The position numbers were made by a program, and so were the translations under genes. 64,000 nt of DNA. Origin: a bacterium (lineage in GTDB: Bacteria > CAIWAD01). The notes under the pieces were generated by a model that was given only the letters and a program-made list of their open reading frames with translations, did no database searches and was not told where the DNA came from. The DNA is taken from the NCBI GenBank assembly GCA_030429345.1, contig JAUIFJ010000002.1, positions 1 to 64,000 on the forward strand, in the 5' to 3' direction. The first letter of the stretch is position 1; the number at the start of each line of letters is the position of its first letter. Below, piece by piece: positions 1 to 7,954 of the stretch.

Positions 1-1
1 C

Positions 2-82
2 GCCAGAAGCTGGCTCGATCCGAGCTGGTCCGAGATCAAAGCCGCAGTTAGGGCCATGCACTGTCGGATCGAGGCGCTACAA
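2..82 (+). CDS. 3' end of an unidentified gene (partial)
   Basis: An open frame enters from the left edge and stops at TGA 80-82; it encodes 26 residues ending SEIKAAVRAMHCRIEALQ. The composition (amphipathic, no low-complexity bias) is protein-like and the GC content matches the bulk of the window, unlike the next gene. Too short to assign a family. It could also be a chance frame. Confidence 0.3.
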
Positions 83-389
83 TGACACGCTATTTGTGGG
101 GATGCATCAGCTCCCGCCCGGGGAAGAAAGCAGAATCGGGGAAATGGTTCCGGCTCCTTAAAGCTGTGGGCTGAAGGGGCGTTCTTTTTGGCGTGGAATG
201 TCCAGGAACCACTACATGCAATTCAATTCCATGAAGTGTCTTGCCCGCCAGACGAGACGCTGACTTTTTGGTGAACTCGCAATCGAAATGTGGAACCGCA
301 GATGGCATTTCCCGATACTGGATGTGCCCCGCGGTGGATGACCCAATGTCCGAAGCCGCATAGCAGCCAGGCTCAGCCTGGCCCTATTT
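83..389. other. Intergenic stretch without a recognised gene
   Basis: About 300 bases between the partial frame at the left edge and the BNR-repeat gene. I see no tRNA, terminator hairpin or convincing promoter here. Short frames on the minus strand have no homology I recognise and no ribosome binding site. Confidence 0.4.
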
Positions 390-1724
390 GTGAAGTACCA
401 GGAGATGATTAAGCTCCTGTTGATTCTATTCTGTTGTCGGATCTCAATAGCCGACCTCAATGAATGGTCAGTGCTTAGCAGTGATCCACCTGCATATGAC
501 TGTATGATCTATCCGGGAGGAGAGGACACCCTTATTACCAGATGGCACTATTCCTTCGATCGAGGTGAAACTTGGGTGCCATACACTCAACCAGAAGAAT
601 TAGATGAAGTCCTCCTCCCATGGCGATTCAGTCACGAAACCATTCCAAAAATCGGGTACTTTCCACCAGAACTTGCGCTTATTACTACGGCTGATTTTGG
701 TAACACGTGGTTAGTATCTGATGGTGGTATCCCTGGTCATAATCAGTATAATTTCGATCTACTGGTTCCTTCAAGAGTGTGGTCGGTAGGATATGGATTC
801 GGCCAAGTTGGCATATTCGTTAGTAATAATTATGGCATAGATTGGGAGCTATGTTCGGATAGCTTGTCATTTCATGCTGAAATGTTTAGCATTGGCCAAA
901 GCCCAATACATCCCAACATACTCCTTAGCGGTGGATATGATGCCAATGGTTACTTTATTTGCCGATCAGATGATGGGGGAAATAATTGGCGTGTTACAAC
1001 ACCCGCTTTTCCCAATGAGGGTGAGCGATCTCTCTATAACCCAATAGGCATTTATTTCTCTCATTTGCAGGACTCACTTGTATTCCTGGCAGCAGAAGAC
1101 ATGTGGGATGGGCAAAATGGAAGGCTTTATAAATCTGTAGATAATGGCCAATCCTGGACCAATATTGATCTATCCGATTTTTCAGTTAATGAGTTTGGCA
1201 GAAGAACTAGGTTCTATTTTCACCCTACAATTCCTGAAATCATGTACTGGTTAAGGGAGTACCCAAACTCTAATGTTCTCAGGAGCACTGACGGTGGGAA
1301 TACATGGGAAGTCCTTTTCGACTCTCAACCGCCAACATATACATTCGGTTCTCTCAGCACATCATCACCACCTACATTGGTCCTGGCGAATGGAAGTATC
1401 ATATGGGAGTACACCGACACAACAAGTTTTGATACTGGTCTTCCGACAAGAACTCTGAAGAACAATCTTGGGCAAATTGAAGCCTTTCCGAATCCAACAA
1501 ATACATCCGTCACGATTCGATCAAGGGTACTTCAAGCCGGGGTGTATCGACTCACTGTATACAATATGCTTGGACAGAGAGTGCTTGAAGAACCAAGTAT
1601 ACAATACTCCCAAGGGCGATTCATAGAGATACTGGACATGAGCGCCCACCCTTCGGGTTCCTACTTCTTGACGCTGTCATCAACTGAAACAAGCTTCACT
1701 ACACAAATATTGCTCTTGAAATAG
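390..1724 (+). CDS. Secreted BNR/Asp-box repeat protein with C-terminal sorting tail
   Basis: A 444-residue protein. It starts with a hydrophobic signal segment (IKLLLILFC...), from GTG 390 or ATG 405; a GGAG at 401-404 sits too close to the ATG, so the start is uncertain. The body has repeated Asp-box motifs of the sialidase/sortilin/Ycf48 beta-propeller type (SDDGGNNW, SVDNGQSW, STDGGNTW). Residues from about 370 form an NPTNTSVTI...GVYRLTVYNMLGQRV...GSYFLTL tail ending in LLLK, matching the layout of the type A sorting domain of the type IX secretion system (FlgD-like Ig fold). Inference: an exported, surface-attached or released beta-propeller of unknown ligand. The gene is conspicuously AT-rich compared with everything downstream, which suggests recent acquisition. 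Confidence 0.75.
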   Translation: MKYQEMIKLLLILFCCRISIADLNEWSVLSSDPPAYDCMIYPGGEDTLITRWHYSFDRGETWVPYTQPEELDEVLLPWRFSHETIPKIGYFPPELALITTADFGNTWLVSDGGIPGHNQYNFDLLVPSRVWSVGYGFGQVGIFVSNNYGIDWELCSDSLSFHAEMFSIGQSPIHPNILLSGGYDANGYFICRSDDGGNNWRVTTPAFPNEGERSLYNPIGIYFSHLQDSLVFLAAEDMWDGQNGRLYKSVDNGQSWTNIDLSDFSVNEFGRRTRFYFHPTIPEIMYWLREYPNSNVLRSTDGGNTWEVLFDSQPPTYTFGSLSTSSPPTLVLANGSIIWEYTDTTSFDTGLPTRTLKNNLGQIEAFPNPTNTSVTIRSRVLQAGVYRLTVYNMLGQRVLEEPSIQYSQGRFIEILDMSAHPSGSYFLTLSSTETSFTTQILLLK

Positions 1725-1812
1725 GCCATGACCTGTAGAAAGCATGTTTTTGAAGGCGATCACTCCTTCAGCCTCTTTCCCCTTGCTTCAAAAACATATG
1801 TTCACTATCTAC

Positions 1813-1826
1813 TGAACAATTGTTCA
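1813..1826. promoter_or_regulatory. LexA operator (SOS box) upstream of lexA
   Basis: TGAACAATTGTTCA is a perfect 14-bp palindrome 20 bases before the lexA start. It contains GAAC-N4-GTTC, the core of the Bacillus/Gram-positive type SOS box rather than the enterobacterial CTGT-N8-ACAG. Its position implies autorepression of lexA and the genes behind it. Confidence 0.85.
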
Positions 1827-1845
1827 CCCAGCCCAGGAGGCAGCC

Positions 1846-2487
1846 ATGACCCCCGGTCCCCGTAACCGCAATCTGACCAGTCGGCAGGAGGATGTGCTCT
1901 GGTTTCTGCGCGATCAGCTGGAGGCGCGGGGCGTGCCCCCTACCTATAGAGAGATCGGCGAGCGCTTCGACATCCGTTCCACCAATGGCGTCAAGGCCAT
2001 TCTCGACGCCCTGGAGGACAAGGGCTACCTCAAGCGCGAGGCCAACCGGGCGCGCAGCCTGGAGCTGACCGCATCGGCCCTGGCGCTGACCGAGGGCGCG
2101 GAGAGCGTCACCGTGCCCCTGCTGGGGCGGGTGGCCGCCGGCGAGCCGATCCTGGCCACGGGCAACCTGGAAGGCTATATCCAGGTGGACGGCAGCCTGG
2201 CGCGGCCGGAAGAGTGTTTCGCGCTCAGCGTGCGCGGCGACAGCATGATCTCCGCGGGCATCCTCGAAGGGGACACGGTCATCGCCCGCATCCAGGACAA
2301 TGCCATGAGCGGCGACATGGTGGTGGCGATGATCGGCGAGGAGGCCACGGTCAAGTTCTTCTTCCCGGAAGGACCGCGCGTACGGCTGCAGCCGGCCAAC
2401 GAGCGCTACGAGCCGATCCTGGTGGACCGCGCCTCGCCGGAGTTGAAGGTGCTGGGCAAGGTGATCGGGTTGACCCGTCAGTACTAA
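1846..2487 (+). CDS. lexA: SOS-response transcriptional repressor LexA
   Basis: 213 residues. The N-terminal winged helix (about 10-70) contains the typical RQ-DVL.....G.PPT.REI......S.NGVKAIL.AL..KGYL pattern. The C-terminal S24 peptidase domain has the self-cleavage dipeptide Ala98-Gly99 (GRVAAGEP), the nucleophile Ser133 (RGDSM) and the general base Lys170 (ATVKFF). LexA represses SOS genes until RecA filaments trigger autocleavage. The ATG at 1846 follows an AGGAGG-type ribosome binding site (CCAGGAGGCAGCC). A perfect SOS box lies just upstream, and the next two genes look co-transcribed. Confidence 0.97.
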   Translation: MTPGPRNRNLTSRQEDVLWFLRDQLEARGVPPTYREIGERFDIRSTNGVKAILDALEDKGYLKREANRARSLELTASALALTEGAESVTVPLLGRVAAGEPILATGNLEGYIQVDGSLARPEECFALSVRGDSMISAGILEGDTVIARIQDNAMSGDMVVAMIGEEATVKFFFPEGPRVRLQPANERYEPILVDRASPELKVLGKVIGLTRQY

Positions 2488-2585
2488 TTGGATAGAACCG
2501 GGACTTTCCCGATCGGGGAAGTCCCAGGGTGGGCGCTTGCTCTGCCCGTCGGGAGTACCGGGCGGAAAGCGCTCCGGGAGTCGGC

Positions 2586-2840
2586 ATGCGTTACGAAGAG
2601 ATCGGCGACAACGTGGAAGTGATCAGCCTCTTCCGCAACGGGCGCCAGCAACCGATCAAGTTCCGCTGGAAGAACAATGTATACGTGGTCTCGCGCGTCA
2701 ACGGCGGCTGGACCAGCGACCTGGGCAGCCAGAAGCGGCTGCACTATTCGGTCTGCGCGGAAGGGCCGGATGTCTATGAACTGTGTTTCAACCTGGAAAC
2801 CCTCGACTGGGAACTCTCGCGGGTCTGCCTGATCGGCTGA
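2586..2840 (+). CDS. DUF6504-like small protein in SOS operon
   Basis: 84 residues starting MRYEEIGDNVEVISLFRNG with the core PIKFRWKNNVYVV. This resembles the DUF6504-type small proteins found beside lexA, imuB or dnaE2 in other phyla; the assignment is from memory of the motif and is tentative. It lies between lexA and a Y-family polymerase on the same strand (98-base gap before, 25 after), so it is probably co-induced with them by DNA damage. An upstream in-frame ATG at 2529 exists, but 2586 gives the compact domain. No catalytic residues are evident. Confidence 0.7.
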   Translation: MRYEEIGDNVEVISLFRNGRQQPIKFRWKNNVYVVSRVNGGWTSDLGSQKRLHYSVCAEGPDVYELCFNLETLDWELSRVCLIG

Positions 2841-2865
2841 ACCCGCCAGGGAAGGATGCGCACCC

Positions 2866-4281
2866 ATGGCTTTCGCTCCCGAAGACTGGAATGAAAAGCT
2901 GCGACGGAAGTTCTCCGAACTCTCGCGGGCGGACTCGCTGGCGGGCCTGGAAAAGGAGAGCGACAGGCGACCGGATGATGACGAACCTTCCATCCTGCAC
3001 ATCGACATGGACGCCTTCTTCGCTGCCGTGGAACAAAGGGACAATCCCAGCCTGCGCGGTCTGCCACTGATTATCGGCGGCATTGTAGACGAGAAGGGCG
3101 CGCGCGGCGTGGTGACCACCTGCTCCTACGAAGCCCGCCCCTACGGCATTCATGCCGGCATGCCCCTCAGCCGGGCCTGGACCCTTTGTCCCCACGGCAC
3201 TTTCATCAAGGGATCGCGCGGCAAATACGGTTCGGCCTCCATGGAGGTGATGGCATTGCTGCGACGCTTCAGCCCGGAACTTGAACCGGTCAGCATCGAC
3301 GAAGCCTTCCTCAATGTGACACGCTGCCACCGGGTGCAGGGCAGTTCGCGCTGCATCGCGGAAGAGATCCAGGCCACCATGGAAAGGGAACTGGGGCTCA
3401 CCTGCTCCATCGGCATCGGCTCCAACAGGCTGCTGGCCAAGATGGCCTCGAAGATGCGCAAGCCCGCCGGCATTTTTGAACTGCCGCTCGCCAAGGCCCA
3501 CGAAGTCCTGGCTCCCATGCCCGTGAGCAAGATGCACGGCATCGGCGAAGCGACGACGGCGGGTCTGAATCGCCTCGGCATTCACACCCTGGGCGAGTTG
3601 GCGGATTTCCCCCAGGAGGTGCTGATTCGGCGATTCGGATCCCACGGTGGCAGAAACCTGAAGAAGCTGGCGGCGGGCCTGGGCAGTCGAGTGGTCAAGC
3701 CCTTCGGCTACCGCAGGGAAGAGAAAAGCATCGGCCAGGAACGAACCTTCGGCCGCGACCAATCCAGTCTGGCGGCGATCTCGGCCGAACTGCTGCACCT
3801 TTGCGAAAAAGTCGGCCATCGCCTGCGCCAGGGAGACTGGCTGGGGCGGACCCTGACTTTGCGCTTGCGGGATGCGGACTTCCAGACCTGCACACGGCAG
3901 GCCCGCCTGCCGGAGGCGACGCAATGCGACAAGGAACTGCACAAGACCGCCATGGCCCTGCTGCAGCGAAATTGGCAATCAGGGCAGGCCCTGCGCCTGG
4001 TCGGCGTCTCCGTATCCGGGCTGATTCGGCTGGAGGGGACAGGCATTCAAGGCAGCCTGCTGGAAGGCACGGCGGGGGTTCGAGACCAACGAGTGGATCA
4101 GGCCCTGGATGCGATCAACGATGTCTTTGGATCGGGCAGCATCGCTCGCTGCAACGCTCATTTCAGGAGGAACATGCGTGTCGAGTCGGGAGCAGGGCAA
4201 GCGGTCTCCGGAGGAATCCTGTCGAGATCGGGGAGTGTGACAGGGGCTGGCGCGATCGGGAACCACTCGGGAAGGTTGTGA
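2866..4281 (+). CDS. dinB: Y-family DNA polymerase (DinB/Pol IV type)
   Basis: 471 residues. After a roughly 42-residue charged N-terminal extension the palm begins with ILHIDMDAFFAAVE (metal ligands Asp47, Asp49), followed by the SYEARPYGIHAGMP nucleotide-binding stretch and SIDEAFLN (Asp145, Glu146). The helix-hairpin-helix (MHGIGEATTAGLNRLGI) and little-finger domain (REEKSIGQERTF...) follow. The family performs translesion synthesis. Placement behind lexA and its SOS box makes this an SOS-induced mutagenic polymerase. The last roughly 45 residues are low-complexity and do not look like a canonical clamp-binding tail; a beta-clamp motif is not obvious. Confidence 0.93.
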   Translation: MAFAPEDWNEKLRRKFSELSRADSLAGLEKESDRRPDDDEPSILHIDMDAFFAAVEQRDNPSLRGLPLIIGGIVDEKGARGVVTTCSYEARPYGIHAGMPLSRAWTLCPHGTFIKGSRGKYGSASMEVMALLRRFSPELEPVSIDEAFLNVTRCHRVQGSSRCIAEEIQATMERELGLTCSIGIGSNRLLAKMASKMRKPAGIFELPLAKAHEVLAPMPVSKMHGIGEATTAGLNRLGIHTLGELADFPQEVLIRRFGSHGGRNLKKLAAGLGSRVVKPFGYRREEKSIGQERTFGRDQSSLAAISAELLHLCEKVGHRLRQGDWLGRTLTLRLRDADFQTCTRQARLPEATQCDKELHKTAMALLQRNWQSGQALRLVGVSVSGLIRLEGTGIQGSLLEGTAGVRDQRVDQALDAINDVFGSGSIARCNAHFRRNMRVESGAGQAVSGGILSRSGSVTGAGAIGNHSGRL

Positions 4282-4323
4282 GTCATTGGGGCAGGAGATG
4301 AGTGTAGGGGCCTTGCGCGAAGC

Positions 4324-4617
4324 TCAGGCTTCGCTGCTCATACCGGGATCATCCATTCGAAAGCCGCCTTCGCTCTTGGGGAAGTTGAGCTGTACACTGC
4401 GCTGATCTTCCGGGCTCAGGGTTTTGGACATCTTTTCCTCGAGCTCGGAAAACAGCTGGGCGGTCCCGGTCAGAATCAGCTTGATGGCTTCAGGATTCGC
4501 GCCATGCTTGAGCAGAGTGCTGGCAGCACGATTCAAACGGATCAGGGCATCCGCAATCGTCTGGTACTCGGTCAGTTCCGTCTGCTTCACTTGTTCGCTC
4601 ACGATAACTGGATGCAT
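4324..4617 (-). CDS. Hypothetical small protein
   Basis: 97 residues, mostly predicted helical (EYQTIADALIRLNRAASTLLKHGANPEAIKLILTG), acidic, with no signal peptide. No family recognised. No clear Shine-Dalgarno precedes the ATG. The region upstream of it (4627-4643) has a perfect inverted repeat, and a weak TTGATA-type -35 lies further up. It is convergent with the polymerase gene. Confidence 0.5.
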   Translation of the reverse strand: MHPVIVSEQVKQTELTEYQTIADALIRLNRAASTLLKHGANPEAIKLILTGTAQLFSELEEKMSKTLSPEDQRSVQLNFPKSEGGFRMDDPGMSSEA

Positions 4618-4626
4618 AGCAAACCA

Positions 4627-4643
4627 TGTACCACTAACAGGTA
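4627..4643. promoter_or_regulatory. Inverted repeat, possible operator
   Basis: GTACC-N7-GGTAC lies directly upstream of the minus-strand small gene and downstream (on that strand) of a possible TTGATA -35 box. Its position would suit a repressor site. No regulator gene is adjacent, so this is speculative. Confidence 0.3.
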
Positions 4644-4898
4644 CTATTGCAAAGCTAGCATTATTATCAACTTAGTTCCAAATTTCTGCGGGACTTCGAG
4701 CCTGTTTTGTTCAATTCCCGTCAGAGCTTTGCACTTGACAATTTTGCCTTATGCCTAACGATGTTCTTTGCCTGGATGATTTTCACGAGACAAGGCAGGC
4801 ATGGGCATTCTGAATCCATCTTCGGACATTCGGTGACGACAGCATTTCCTGGCCCGCTCCCGAAACGCCGGAAGCGAAATCCTTTGGTGAATTCTTTC

Positions 4899-6695
4899 AT
4901 GCGGACACGCCTTCTGCTCCTCCTCTTGTCCTTTCTTCTGGCCCAACCCTTTGCGGCGGCTCAGGAGATCTCGCATGGAAACGCGGCCCGTGCCCTGCGC
5001 CAGCAATCCCTTCAGCAACGGGCCCTGGGGGACTACCAGGGAGCTCTGCGCAGCATTCGACAGGCCGTGGAAATCGACGGGGATCTCAACAATCTCCGGG
5101 TCCTGCTGGATCTGCAGATTCGCCTGCGCCAACCGGAAGAAGCGCGGGAAACCATTGGTCGAATAGCGGACACCCTTCCCGGATACCCGGATCACCTCAA
5201 CGGATTCGGTGAACTGCATACGGCCGGGGCTATCGCTGCTGCCTGGTATCAACTGGACGATCGCGAAACCGCGCGCAAAGTCTGGGAGGTCATGGACCGA
5301 AGCGCGGGCAACAAGTCCGAGTCCTCCGTGCTGCTCAGCAGTTATCGCGAACTGCGGCTCTACGACGAAGCCGCTGCCTATGTCCTGCGCAAGCGCCAGG
5401 AACTTGGGCAGGGCGACCTGTGGGTATACGAGATGGCCTCCATGCTGCAATCACAGTCCCGCTACCTGGAGGCCTTTGCCGAGTACACTCTCCTGCTGCC
5501 CCAGTCCTCCAGGCATGGAAGTCTCACGAACCGTTTCCTGCGCCTGGCCGATGAATCACAGGGCGACAGCCTGCTGCTGGAGGAAATGACCGCGCGGGCG
5601 CAGCGTGAGCTGGATCTCGGCAAACCGGCGCTGGCCGGAATGGTCAACGAGGTCCTGGTGCAGCACAGGCGCTACGATCTTGCCCTGCCGCTGGTCTGGG
5701 GTCTGGACACGGACGAAAGCGGCGACGCGCCCTTCGCCCTGGTCCACACCCTGGAGGCCGATGCCGAGTATCACAGGGCTCTGCGGCTGCTCGACCGGAT
5801 CGAGGAGACTCGGCCGGGAAAGCAGCCCGAGGATCAGCGCCTGCTGATGCGCGCCCGCTGTCTGGAGGGAACCGGTCGGGCGGAAGAAGCCCTGCTGGCC
5901 TATGAGCAGCTTGCCGAGCTTCGTGGGCAGCACCGTCGCCTGGCCTTGCTGCAGGCGGCGCATCTCCTGCATCGGCCCCTGGGGCGCATCCGGGAGGCGA
6001 TCGAACACGCGCAAACCCTCGTCGAAAAGAATGCCAACGACCTGGAGGCGCGGCTTTTCCTGGTACGCCTGTTGGCGGCGGAAGAGGACTATCCAGGTGC
6101 AGAGCAGCTCAGGCTGGAAAGCATGCCCATCGCGCAACGAGACACGGAGATCCAGATCGAGCTGGAGTTCCTGGGCATGCAGCACGCCTGGTGGCAGGGC
6201 AACCTGGAACAAGCCAGAACTCGCCTCAAAACCCTGCTGGAACGGCAGAGCCGGCACCCCATCTTCAACGACACCATCGAGTTGATGGACCTGCTGGCTT
6301 TTTCAGGAACGGACTCGCTGGCCGTCTGCCGCGCGGGCGAAGCACAGCGGCTGCTCTGGATCGGCGAAGTGGATGCCGCGCTGGAGCTGTTGCGCGTCGC
6401 CTCGGAAGAGGCGGGCACGGCGGCCGAGTGGCTGGATTGGCGGAGCTGTCAGATCGCGTTGGCGGAACTGGAGCCGGAGCTCGCGTTGGCGGAAATGGAA
6501 CGCTATCGCCTGCGTCATCCGGATTCCATTCGCCTGGACCGGCTGGCATGGATGAGATACAAAGCCCTCACCCGGCAGGGCCTGGAAGCGGCCGAGCTCC
6601 TGCCCGAGCTGGAGCGCCTGCTCGCCGACTGGCCGGAGAGCATCCTGCAGGACCGTATACGCCGTGAAATCCGCATGCTGGAGGAGGTCCTGTGA
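4899..6695 (+). CDS. Secreted/periplasmic TPR protein
   Basis: 598 residues from ATG 4899, chosen because it gives a clean signal peptide (MRTRLLLLLLSFLLAQPFAAAQ); an upstream in-frame start at 4707 would bury it. The rest is a long helical solenoid of tetratricopeptide-like repeats (for example ALRQQSLQQRALGDYQGALRS, AEEALLAYEQLAELRGQ, LARLL-type hairpins). TPR solenoids scaffold protein complexes. Its stop overlaps the start of the next gene (GTGA), so the two are translationally coupled and probably work together. Confidence 0.8.
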   Translation: MRTRLLLLLLSFLLAQPFAAAQEISHGNAARALRQQSLQQRALGDYQGALRSIRQAVEIDGDLNNLRVLLDLQIRLRQPEEARETIGRIADTLPGYPDHLNGFGELHTAGAIAAAWYQLDDRETARKVWEVMDRSAGNKSESSVLLSSYRELRLYDEAAAYVLRKRQELGQGDLWVYEMASMLQSQSRYLEAFAEYTLLLPQSSRHGSLTNRFLRLADESQGDSLLLEEMTARAQRELDLGKPALAGMVNEVLVQHRRYDLALPLVWGLDTDESGDAPFALVHTLEADAEYHRALRLLDRIEETRPGKQPEDQRLLMRARCLEGTGRAEEALLAYEQLAELRGQHRRLALLQAAHLLHRPLGRIREAIEHAQTLVEKNANDLEARLFLVRLLAAEEDYPGAEQLRLESMPIAQRDTEIQIELEFLGMQHAWWQGNLEQARTRLKTLLERQSRHPIFNDTIELMDLLAFSGTDSLAVCRAGEAQRLLWIGEVDAALELLRVASEEAGTAAEWLDWRSCQIALAELEPELALAEMERYRLRHPDSIRLDRLAWMRYKALTRQGLEAAELLPELERLLADWPESILQDRIRREIRMLEEVL

Positions 6696-7954
6696 TTCCT
6701 GTTCGTATCACGCTCATCGTCGTGCTGCTCCTGCTCACCTGCGGCAGGACCATGGCCGGCATTCTCATTCCCATGGACCTGGGTCAGCGCGATCACCTGA
6801 AGGCCTACGGTGTGGCCTACTGGATCCTGCAGCAGGGAATCCGCGTGGAGTGGCTGCTGAACTACCGAGGCGGCTCCTTCCATTGTGACCGCTTCGAGGC
6901 CCTGGAGCGCGAACTGCGCGTGAAGGGCGTGAGCTACGAAGTGACGGGCGGCGTCGAGCTCGGATCGATCTACAGCGAGATCGAGCAGAACAACATGGAA
7001 CGCATCCTGCTGGAAAAGCCGCCCAAGGTGGCGATCTACACGCCTCCCGGGAAACAGCCCTGGGATGATGCCGTCACCATGGCCCTGACCTACGCCGAGA
7101 TCGAGTACGAAACCCTGTGGGACCGGGAAGTGCTGGCCGGGGACCTGAAGGACTACGACTGGCTGCATTTGCATCACGAGGATTTTACCGGCCAGTACGG
7201 AAAGTTCTATGCCAGCTATGCCTCCGCGCCGTGGTACATCCAGCAGCAGCAGGACTTCGAGGCCATGGCCGCGGAGCTGGGCTTCAAGAAAGTCTCACGC
7301 ATGAAGCTGGCCGTCGCCCTGGCGATTCGGGACTACATGGAGGCCGGCGGTTTTCTCTTCGCCATGTGCTCGGCGACGGACAGCTACGACATTGCCCTGG
7401 CGGCGATGAACACGGATATCTGCGCCTCGGTCTTCGACGGGGATGGCGTCAGTCCGACAGCCCAGGAGGACCTGGACTACAGCCAGTGCATCGCCTTCAC
7501 GGATTTCATCATCGACACGAATCCCATGGTCTACGAGTACAGCGACATCGACCAGTCCCCGCAGAACGGCCGCTCCCTGCCCCAGGAGCTGGACTGGTTC
7601 AGCCTCTTCGAGTTTTCCGCCAAGTGGGACCCTGTACCGACCATGCTGACACAGAATCATACGGGCGTGGTCAAGGGCTTCATGGGTCAATCCACCGCCT
7701 TCCGGCGCGACCGGATCAAGGACCATGTGCGCATCCTGGGCGAGATCGAGAACAGCAACGAGGTGCGCTACATTCACGGAGTGGTCGGCAAGGGAAGCTT
7801 CACCTTCTATGGCGGACATGATCCGGAAGACTACCAGCACCGCGTCGGGGATCCGGAGACCCAGTTGTCCTTGTATCGCAATTCGCCCGGTTATCGCCTG
7901 ATTCTCAACAACATCCTTTTCCCCGCAGCCCAGAAGAAGAAGCAGAAGACCTGA
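6692..7954 (+). CDS. Exported protein of the type often labelled asparagine synthetase B
   Basis: 420 residues, GTG start overlapping the TPR gene by four bases. A signal peptide (VRITLIVVLLLLTCGRTMAG) precedes ILIPMDLGQRDHLKAYGVAYWIL...VEWLLNYRGGSF. I recognise this arrangement from Bacteroidota-type proteins annotated asparagine synthetase B, although a periplasmic location makes asparagine synthesis implausible and no PPi-loop (SGGxDS) motif is visible. His-rich (LHLHHEDFTG) and Asp-rich patches may bind metal. Function unknown. The partnership with a TPR protein suggests a cell-envelope complex. It ends one base into the next gene's start. Confidence 0.7.
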   Translation: MIPVRITLIVVLLLLTCGRTMAGILIPMDLGQRDHLKAYGVAYWILQQGIRVEWLLNYRGGSFHCDRFEALERELRVKGVSYEVTGGVELGSIYSEIEQNNMERILLEKPPKVAIYTPPGKQPWDDAVTMALTYAEIEYETLWDREVLAGDLKDYDWLHLHHEDFTGQYGKFYASYASAPWYIQQQQDFEAMAAELGFKKVSRMKLAVALAIRDYMEAGGFLFAMCSATDSYDIALAAMNTDICASVFDGDGVSPTAQEDLDYSQCIAFTDFIIDTNPMVYEYSDIDQSPQNGRSLPQELDWFSLFEFSAKWDPVPTMLTQNHTGVVKGFMGQSTAFRRDRIKDHVRILGEIENSNEVRYIHGVVGKGSFTFYGGHDPEDYQHRVGDPETQLSLYRNSPGYRLILNNILFPAAQKKKQKT

